From Acidobacteriota bacterium (lineage in GTDB: Bacteria; Acidobacteriota; Vicinamibacteria; Vicinamibacterales; Vicinamibacteraceae): a stretch of 6,461 nucleotides of DNA. Positions 1 to 6,461 of this stretch are shown piece after piece. Under the pieces are notes generated by a model. It was not told the DNA's origin and ran no database searches. It saw nothing but the letters and a program-made list of their open reading frames with translations. Location of the stretch: the NCBI GenBank assembly GCA_013695405.1, contig JACDAO010000062.1, positions 1-6,461 on the forward strand. Direction: 5' to 3'. The position numbers were made by a program, and so were the translations under genes. Within the stretch, counting starts at the first letter, position 1, and the number at the start of each line of letters is the position of its first letter.

Positions 1-22
1 TCAACCACTCGGACATCTCTCC
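1..22 (-). tRNA. tRNA-Ser, 5' part only (runs off the left edge)
   Basis: Read on the minus strand, the first 22 nt are GGAGAGA (acceptor-stem 5' arm), T8-G9, and then TCCGAGTGGTTGA, the D-stem and D-loop start typical of bacterial serine tRNAs. U8 and the GAGTGGTTGA block fall exactly where the class II Ser tRNA consensus puts them, which fixes the 5' end at position 22. The anticodon lies outside the window, so the isoacceptor is unknown. The gene is on the same strand as rpoD but beyond rpoD's terminator, so it probably needs its own promoter. A weak -10-like TAAACT lies at 45..40 on the minus strand, without a convincing -35. tRNA-Leu is the main alternative, but its 5' end is usually GCxxxxG. 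Confidence 0.72.
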
Positions 23-72
23 GTGTGTTTAGAATCAACAGTTTACGGGCGAGTGGATGAGCCCAAAAACCC

Positions 73-96
73 AAACTGTGTCAGAAACTGTGTCAG
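73..96 (+). repeat. Perfect 12-bp tandem repeat, possible IS end / transposase-binding motif
   Basis: The unit AAACTGTGTCAG occurs twice without a gap (73-84 and 85-96). The core ACAGTTT recurs in inverted orientation at 38-44. In IS256-family elements short motifs like this occur in the terminal inverted repeats and act as transposase sites. Its position upstream of an IS256-type transposase gene suggests that role here, but no matching right end is left in the window to confirm it. It also lies 50-75 nt upstream of the tRNA-Ser gene, so a role in that promoter region is possible. Confidence 0.55.
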
Positions 97-130
97 ACCT
101 CCGAATGTGCCGCGATCACTTACGGGCACG

Positions 131-149
131 CGACCGGCGACCGGCGACG
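131..149 (+). repeat. Short 7-bp tandem repeat (about 2.5 copies)
   Basis: CGACCGG is repeated at 131-137 and 138-144, followed by a partial third copy (CGAC). It lies in non-coding sequence upstream of the transposase remnant. Such a short GC-rich repeat is probably replication slippage and has no evident function. Confidence 0.4.
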
Positions 150-357
150 TTACCGCTTGGACCGGATGGGCCGAAGTTGCTCGTCGCGCCGAGCCCTTCC
201 AGTATAGACCGCCGCGGCCGAGGTTTCGCACACCGCGACGTTGCACGGTTAGAGTCCCCGGACGTGGTGGAAATTCAATAAGGCCGTCGCCGTAGACAAC
301 GACGAGGGCCATCGTGCATCGTTCCGTGAGTTCTTTCTCGGCAAAGAAGGACGACAC

Positions 358-362
358 GGAGG
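358..362 (+). promoter_or_regulatory. Shine-Dalgarno GGAGG of the transposase gene, decides the start
   Basis: GGAGG at 358-362 lies 9 nt before the ATG at 372 but only 3 nt before the in-frame ATG at 366. The spacing favours 372 as the translation start. Confidence 0.6.
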
Positions 363-371
363 GCGATGACG

Positions 372-896
372 ATGGCTAAGGCCAGGATGGATCTGTCGGC
401 GTTTGTCGGCAAGCTCCTCGAAGAACAGGATGGCGATGTGCTCCGGGAGGGGATACGGGTGCTGTCGCAGGCGTTGATGGAGAGCGAGGTGGCCGGCTTG
501 ATCGGGGCGGAGCGCCACGAGCGTACCGGCGAGCGGACCGCCTACCGCAACGGCAGCCGCACGCGGACGTGGGACACGCGCATGGGCACCATCGAGTTGG
601 CGATCCCGAAGGTCCGGCCGGGCACGTACTTTCCGTCGCTGCTGCAGCCGCGCCGACGCGCCGAGCATGCCTTGTTGGCGGTCTTGCAGGAGGCCTATGT
701 CCACGGGGTCTCGACGCGCAAGGTCGATGACCTGGTGAAGGCCTTGGGCGTCGACGGCATCTCGAAGTCGGAAGTGTCGCGCATCTGCGCCGAGCTCGCT
801 ACGACGGTCACCGCGTGCCGCACCCGGCCGTTGACCGGCGAGCATCGCGACGTCTGGCTCGATGCGACGTACCACAAGGTCCGTGTCGATGGCCGA
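372..896 (+). pseudogene. IS256-family (mutator-type) transposase, 3'-truncated
   Basis: The 175 residues from the ATG at 372 resemble the N-terminal part of IS256/MULE-type DDE transposases (family length about 400). They contain the helical N-terminal DNA-binding region with the family block GERTAYRNGSRTRTWDTRMG (residues 53-72), then IPKVRPGTYFPSLL (78-91), VHGVSTRKVDDLVKALG (110-126) and the start of the catalytic core, VWLDATYHKVRVDGR (161-175). Asp164 in WLDATY is the first residue of the DDE triad. The second Asp and the Glu are missing. After residue 175 the frame stays open to about 1337, but it reads through the rpoD terminator and antisense of rpoD, so the downstream sequence is chance. 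The product, if made, would be inactive in catalysis. It could still bind the element's ends, but this is speculation. The gene faces rpoD convergently. Confidence 0.9.
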
Positions 897-924
897 CGTC
901 GAGGCACGTCCGCGGACAACTCAC

Positions 925-951
925 AAAAAAGGGCGCCTCAGAGAGGCGCCC
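925..951 (-). terminator. Rho-independent terminator of the mutS2-dnaG-rpoD operon
   Basis: On the minus strand GGGCGCCTC (951-943) pairs perfectly with GAGGCGCCC (939-931) across a 3-nt TCT loop, followed at once by six Ts (930-925). This is a textbook intrinsic terminator about 87 nt after the rpoD stop. There is no T-tract on the plus-strand side, so it should not stop transcription coming from the transposase remnant. The stem is preceded by GTAG (955-952), a pattern shared with the neighbouring hairpin. Confidence 0.9.
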
Positions 952-967
952 CTACCGTCGTGATGCT

Positions 968-989
968 GCCGCCGGACAAGTCCGGCGGC
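968..989 (-). repeat. Perfect palindrome (9-bp stem) headed by GTAG, REP-like
   Basis: On the minus strand GCCGCCGGA (989-981) pairs with TCCGGCGGC (976-968) around a CTTG tetraloop. There is no T-run after it, so it is not an ordinary terminator. GTAG at 992-989 sits at the 5' foot of the stem, as in REP elements recognised by RAYT (TnpA-REP) proteins. It lies in the rpoD 3' untranslated region, where a stable stem may also protect the mRNA from 3' exonucleases. The REP assignment is inference from one locus. Confidence 0.6.
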
Positions 990-1030
990 TACGTGCCTTC
1001 GGCCGGCGGCTACGTGCCTTCGGCCTGCGG
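982..1030 (-). repeat. Tandem 21-bp repeat with GTAG core, 2 full and 1 degenerate copy
   Basis: Two perfect 21-bp copies lie at 982-1002 and 1003-1023. A third partial copy at 1024-1030 matches the unit start CCGGCGG with one mismatch. In minus sense the unit is built around GTAGCCGCCGGCCGAAGGC. GTAG occurs at 992-989 and 1013-1010, and again across the rpoD stop codon at 1041-1038. The last copy merges into the palindrome at 968-989, as if successive units were generated from one hairpin element. There are no unique spacers, so this is not a CRISPR array. Confidence 0.75.
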
Positions 1031-1037
1031 CGTTCTG

Positions 1038-2797
<1,760 letters not shown>

Positions 2798-2801
<4 letters not shown>

Positions 2802-4558
2802 TTCAGCGCCCGAATTCGCCTTACCAGCTGGTCCATGCGCGCGAGCGCCTGAACCTGCTCGCGGCTCAGCGGGCCGCCGGCCTCCTGCAGGCGGCCGAGA
2901 TGCCGCTGCAGCTCCGCCACGTCCCGCTTCAGCCTTAGCGACTGCAGGGACCGCACGCACTCCTCGGGCGCCGCTACGGCTCCCGCGCTCATCGTCAATC
3001 CGGTTACCCACCGGCGCTCCTCTTCGTTTAGGCGTGCCAGGAGATCTCCCGGCAACGACTCCGGATCCTGCACATCCATAGTGAGCACCAGGCGCAACAG
3101 CCGCCCGGTGCGCAAGTGCTCGAGGTCCGCGTCCTCGAGCGCATCCATCGCCAGCACCGCCTCGCGGGGCGTGATCATCACCCCCACGATCAGCTCGCGC
3201 TCTGCCCACGTCATGCCGGGCATCGACGCCCGCCGCGCGGGCTCCGGCAGCGTCTCCTGCCTGGTGACCGCCGCCTTGCGAATTTCCTGCCGAATCGTGT
3301 CCTCGCCAATCTGTGCCCGGTGCGCGAGCCGATCAGCGAACTGATCGCGCCCGACCGCTTCCGGAATACGCGCGGCCACGCCCAGCATCTCGTTCAGGAA
3401 CGCCAGGCGTCCCGTCGGGTCCTGCAGGTTGTGGCGAGCCGCAGCGCGGTCCAGCACCACATCCAGATAGGGTCGCGCCGTGTCGATCCGCGCGCGATAC
3501 TCGTCGCCGCCGTGGCGTCGCACGAACGTATCGGGATCCTCGCCCTCCGGCAGCAAGGCGACGGCCACCTGGAACCCCTCGGCCACCAACAGATCGCCAG
3601 ACTTGACCACCGCGCCCTGTCCGGCGGTGTCGGCGTCGAAACTGAGCACCACCCGCGAAGCGAATCGCCGCAGCATCTGCGCCTGCACCACGGTGAGCGC
3701 CGTGCCACTCGAGGCCACCACCTGCTCGACTCCGCCCTGCCACGCCTGGACGACGTCGAAGTACCCCTCTACCAATACGACGCTCGCGGCCTTCCTGATG
3801 GCGTGTCGCGCCCGATGCAGCCCGTACAGTATTCGCCCTTTCGTGTACAGCGGCGATTCGGGCGAGTTCAGGTACTTGGGCACCTGATCATCGGCCATCG
3901 CCCGGCCGCCGAACGCCACCACCGATCCGCCCTCCCGATGGATCGGGAACATCAGTCGCTGCCGGAACCTGTCGACCACGCTGCCATCGTCACGCTGCAG
4001 CGCCAGGCCGCCGCGCACCAACTGGCTGACCTGGAAGCCCTGCGCTGTGAGGTGCCGCACCAGCCGATCGCGCCCCGACGGGGCATATCCGACGCCGAAC
4101 GCCTCGACCGTCCGCGGCTCGACCCCCCGACCGTCCAGCAACGCCCGCGCCGGCTGACCCGGCGCGCCGCGTAACTGCTCGACGTAGTAGGCGAGGGCCA
4201 GCTCATGGGCCTTCAGCAGCGCCTCGCGCTCGGCGTCCTCGGCCTGCGCTTCGGGCGACGAGGCCGCCTCCGGCAAGGAGATGCCGCAGGTGGTCGCGAC
4301 TCGCTTGATCGCCTCCTGAAACCCCACGCCCTCCTGCAACTCGACGAACTTGAAGACGTCGCCGCCCTGCCCGCACCCGAAACAATGGAAGAACCCCTTG
4401 TCCCGGTTGACCGTGAACGACGGGGTGCGCTCGCCGTGAAACGGGCAGAGCCCCTTGTATGCGACGCCGGCCCGGCGCAGCGGCACGTACGCCTGGATCA
4501 CCTGCACGATGTCCGCGGCGTGCCGGACCTGGTCGATGACCTCGCGCGAATAGCGCAC
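2798..4558 (-). CDS. dnaG: DNA primase (DnaG)
   Basis: The product synthesises short RNA primers for Okazaki fragments and leading-strand restart at the replication fork, working with the replicative helicase. It has 586 residues, close to E. coli's 581. The N-terminal CHC2 zinc ribbon has C38-x2-H41 and C59-x2-C62 (CPFH...HCFGC). The catalytic core follows, with [19 protein letters not shown] (228-246). The Toprim domain carries Glu264 in [10 protein letters not shown], Asp308 and Asp310 in FDADTAG, and Asp341/Asp343 in [12 protein letters not shown], the metal-binding acidic set. Residues of about 445-586 form the less conserved helical C-terminal domain that normally binds DnaB. The start is GTG at 4558, chosen because translation gives the standard [12 protein letters not shown] opening and a Shine-Dalgarno sits 9 nt upstream. 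The gene lies 5 nt after mutS2 and its end overlaps the proposed rpoD start. All key residues are present. Confidence 0.97.
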
Positions 4559-4563
4559 CGGCC

Positions 4564-6461
4564 CTAGTCCTTCAGCTCGACCAGCGTCACCGCGCCCCCG
4601 CCCATGTCGTTGGGGGCCGGCGCCGCCCGCAGCACCAGCGGATGCGCGTTCAGGTAGCCGCTCAGCGCCTGACGCAGCCGCCCGGTGCCGTGCCCGTGAA
4701 TCACCCGCACCGTGCGCACGTCCTGCATCGCGGCCTCGTCCAGGAACTTGTCGGTGCGGTCGATCGCCTCGTCGACCGTGCAGCCAATGACGTTCAGGTC
4801 GGTGCCGCTCGCGGCCGCGTCGTCGCGGCTCACCATCCGCACCGTGACCGCCGGGGCGGACGGCGCAACCGCTCCGCCGATCCGCCGCACTTCAGCGGTC
4901 GGCGCGCGCATCCGCTTGCCGTTGACGTCGACATCCGCATCGCGGCCCGACAGGCTGCGGACCACACCGACCAGCCGCAGGGGCCCGACCTCGACCCGGT
5001 CGCCGACGACCACCGGACCGCTCGGCAAGGCGACCGGGCCCACTGGTGGGGGAGTCCCGCCCTCGCGGACGCGTTCCGCGATGACATCCAGCGCCTGCCG
5101 TGCCGAGACCCGCAGCTCGCCTGTCACCCCGGTCGGCACTGGCGCCGCGTGCCGCTGCTGCTTCTTCTCGAGCGTGCCGGCCCGCTGCCGCAGGTCCTCG
5201 ACGATCTTGTCGACTTCACTGCGCGCCTCGCGCAACTGCTCGTGCAGCCGTTGCTCGAGCTTCTTGGAGAACTGCGTCTCGCGATCGCGGAGCGCCTCTT
5301 CACGAACCCGCAGTTGACGTTCCGCCTGTTCGGCCTGCGCGCGCGCCTGGCTGGCCAGCCGACGCTCGTGGTCGAGCGCCTGCAGGTCGTGGTCGAGGCG
5401 AGCCATCTGGTCCGACAGCTTGGCGTCCTTGTCGGTGCGCCAGGCATGGGCCGCGTCCAGCACCGCGCTCGGCAGCCCGAGCCGCGCCGCGATCTCGAAT
5501 GCCAGGCTGCCGCCGGGCGACCCGTACAGCAGCCGGTACGTTGGCGCGAAGGTTGCCGGCTCGAAGCCGAAGGCCGCGCAGGTGACCCCCGGCGTGCTGG
5601 TCGCGTACGACTTGATCGTCTCGTAGTGCGTCGTCGCGATGACCACCGCCCCACGCTGGCGGAAGTGATCGATGATCGCGACCCCGAGCGCCCCGCCCTC
5701 AACCGGATCGGTGCCGTTGCCGACCTCGTCGAGCAGCACCAGGGCGGGCAGCCGCAGCGCCCGGTCGGTCTCGACGATGCTGCTGATGTGCCACGAGAAC
5801 GTGCTCAGGTTGGCGCCGATCGACTGCTCGTCGCCAATGTCGGCGAACACGCTGCGAAACACCGGCAGGCGCGAGCCCGGCTCGGCCGGCACGAACAGTC
5901 CGGCCTGGGCCATCAGCACCAGCAGGCCCGAGGTCTTGAGCGCCACCGTCTTGCCGCCGGTGTTCGGCCCGGTCATCACCAGCGCCCTGGCCGGCGGCAC
6001 CACCAGCAGATCACTGGCCACCGGCTCGATGGTGCGGGCGACCCGCTCGCCGGCATCCGGCAGGCGACGCGCCACGGCGGGAATCAGCAGCGGGTGTCGT
6101 GCGCCGCGCAGTTCGAACCGTCCGTCGGTCGACAGTGCGGGCCGCACCCCGTTGAACGACATCGACATCCGGGCCTTGGCCTGGACGATGTCGAGCTCGG
6201 TGGCAGCCTCGACGGTGCGCTGCAGATCGCCGGCGCGAGCCCGGTAGCCGTCGGTCAAGGCCAGGAGAATCCGGCGGACCTCCTCGGCTTCCTGCTCCTC
6301 GACCGCCACGATCTCGTTGTTGACCTCCACGGTACTCAGCGGCTCCAGATACAGGCTCGCCCCGCTGGCCGACGCGCCGTGGATCAGCCCGGGAATCGAG
6401 TTCCGATGCTCGGCTCTGACCACCAGCACGAACCGGCCGTTGCGTTCGGTGACGACCAGGT
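4564..6461 (-). CDS. mutS2: Endonuclease MutS2 (N-terminus beyond the right edge)
   Basis: MutS2 is a MutS-family ATPase with a C-terminal Smr nuclease domain. In studied species it restrains recombination or splits collided ribosomes. The frame is open to the window edge, giving 631 residues. About 150 N-terminal residues are missing compared with the usual 780-790. Counting from the first complete codon (6459), residues 1-40 match the core NGRFVLVVRAEHRNSIPG...SASGASLYLEP. Walker A GPNTGGKT is at 164-171 (5970-5947), STFSWH at 219-224, Walker B LVLLDEVGNGTDPVEGGALG at 240-259, and TTHYETIKSYAT at 276-287. A charged coiled coil spans about 335-435. A KOW-like beta segment, VVVGDRVEVG, is at 483-492. 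The Smr domain (about 550-631) has the HGHGTGRLR motif, but the usual LDLRG is LNVIG (555-559). The internal GTG at 6429 is not the start. It heads the dnaG-rpoD operon within this window. Confidence 0.96.
   Translation of the reverse strand, partial: LVVTERNGRFVLVVRAEHRNSIPGLIHGASASGASLYLEPLSTVEVNNEIVAVEEQEAEEVRRILLALTDGYRARAGDLQRTVEAATELDIVQAKARMSMSFNGVRPALSTDGRFELRGARHPLLIPAVARRLPDAGERVARTIEPVASDLLVVPPARALVMTGPNTGGKTVALKTSGLLVLMAQAGLFVPAEPGSRLPVFRSVFADIGDEQSIGANLSTFSWHISSIVETDRALRLPALVLLDEVGNGTDPVEGGALGVAIIDHFRQRGAVVIATTHYETIKSYATSTPGVTCAAFGFEPATFAPTYRLLYGSPGGSLAFEIAARLGLPSAVLDAAHAWRTDKDAKLSDQMARLDHDLQALDHERRLASQARAQAEQAERQLRVREEALRDRETQFSKKLEQRLHEQLREARSEVDKIVEDLRQRAGTLEKKQQRHAAPVPTGVTGELRVSARQALDVIAERVREGGTPPPVGPVALPSGPVVVGDRVEVGPLRLVGVVRSLSGRDADVDVNGKRMRAPTAEVRRIGGAVAPSAPAVTVRMVSRDDAAASGTDLNVIGCTVDEAIDRTDKFLDEAAMQDVRTVRVIHGHGTGRLRQALSGYLNAHPLVLRAAPAPNDMGGGAVTLVELKD
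4568..4573 (-). promoter_or_regulatory. Shine-Dalgarno GAAGGA of dnaG, inside the end of mutS2
   Basis: On the minus strand GAAGGA (4573-4568) lies in the last codons of mutS2, 9 nt before the GTG at 4558. It supports the GTG start of dnaG and co-translation of the two genes. Confidence 0.7.

Larger units (their letters stand above)
23..371. other. Gene-free stretch between tRNA-Ser and the transposase remnant
   Basis: This stretch of about 350 bases has no convincing gene. It holds the region upstream of the tRNA-Ser gene (minus sense) and the leader of the IS256-type transposase (plus sense). Visible structure is a perfect 12-bp tandem repeat at 73-96, a 7-bp inverted partner of it at 38-44, a short 7-bp tandem repeat at 131-149, and a Shine-Dalgarno at 358-362. 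The few short open frames have no codon bias, no good ribosome binding sites and no recognisable motifs. Where host sequence ends and IS sequence begins cannot be fixed from this window, because the other IS end is missing. Confidence 0.6.
73..900 (+). mobile_element. IS256-family insertion sequence remnant, right part deleted (ends approximate)
   Basis: The element is recognised by its transposase gene, which is intact at the 5' end and stops matching the family at about base 896. Roughly the last 55-60% of a usual 1.3-kb IS256-type element is therefore absent. The left boundary is provisional: I placed it at the 12-bp tandem repeat, which may be part of the terminal repeat. That would leave an unusually long leader of about 275 nt, so the true end may lie further right. 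The right boundary lies between 896 and 924, just before the T-tract (minus sense) of the rpoD terminator. No target-site duplication can be identified. The remnant cannot move by itself. Confidence 0.6.

Noticed and set aside
1..60. tRNA-Ser as the attachment site of an integrated element
   Set aside because: Integrases normally use the 3' half of tRNA genes. The accessory DNA here lies on the 5' side, and no integrase gene is visible.
201..206. TATACT (minus strand) as a promoter -10 for the tRNA-Ser gene
   Set aside because: The hexamer is good, but no -35 match lies at 16-18 nt spacing, and it is about 180 nt from the tRNA, an unusually long leader.
57..281. 74-codon plus-strand frame upstream of the IS gene
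   Set aside because: No Shine-Dalgarno, built partly from the 12-bp tandem repeat, low-complexity composition, and no known motif.
253..365. Open frame without a start codon just before the transposase (includes GHRASFREFFLG)
   Set aside because: It has no start codon, ends before the IS gene and matches no family I recognise.
249..875. 208-codon minus-strand open frame opposite the transposase
   Set aside because: The plus strand clearly encodes an IS256-type transposase; the antisense frame has no recognisable domain.
982..1030. Possible CRISPR array
   Set aside because: The repeats are directly adjacent with no spacers, and no cas genes are present.
3116..4174. 352-codon plus-strand open frame opposite dnaG
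   Set aside because: The opposite strand encodes an intact primase; this frame has shadow composition (many His/Arg) and no family motif.

Overview
The window is a GC-rich bacterial chromosome segment. It holds a housekeeping block on the minus strand and a short accessory patch at its left end. Reading the minus strand 5'->3' (from the right edge leftwards), the order is mutS2 (N-terminus off the window), dnaG (primase), rpoD (primary sigma factor), a palindromic repeat cluster, a strong intrinsic terminator, a broken IS256-family insertion sequence on the opposite strand, and the first 22 nt of a tRNA-Ser gene that runs off the left edge. The very high GC, the RpoD with a long lysine-rich non-conserved segment and the intergenic GTAG-headed palindromes would fit Acidobacteriota (perhaps Vicinamibacteria) or a Myxococcota/Desulfobacterota-like lineage. 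This placement is inference from memory, not a database result.

Right and centre (1038-6461): mutS2, dnaG and rpoD are packed as one operon. The mutS2 stop and the dnaG GTG start are 5 nt apart, with the dnaG Shine-Dalgarno inside the end of mutS2. dnaG and rpoD abut so tightly that no ordinary start codon for rpoD exists at the expected place. The best candidate is a CTG sharing a 4-nt CTGA overlap with the dnaG stop. DnaG makes replication primers, RpoD directs RNA polymerase to housekeeping promoters, and MutS2 acts on recombination intermediates or collided ribosomes. This is a relative of the classic dnaG-rpoD macromolecular synthesis operon, with mutS2 upstream in place of rpsU.

RpoD trailer (925-1037): immediately after the rpoD stop lie about two and a half copies of a 21-bp unit, a perfect 9-bp-stem hairpin and a 9-bp-stem hairpin followed by six Ts (the terminator). 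In the minus-strand sense the hairpins and repeat units are each headed by GTAG, the signature of REP elements.

Left (23-924): an IS256 (mutator-type) transposase gene starts at 372 and loses homology at about 896, just after the first catalytic Asp. It is a 3'-deleted remnant. Its upstream region carries a perfect 12-bp tandem repeat that may belong to the IS end. The remnant lies between the rpoD terminator and the tRNA-Ser gene. Nothing in the window looks like a new multi-gene system. The points most worth a second look are the rpoD start, the GTAG-palindrome cluster and the IS/tRNA junction.
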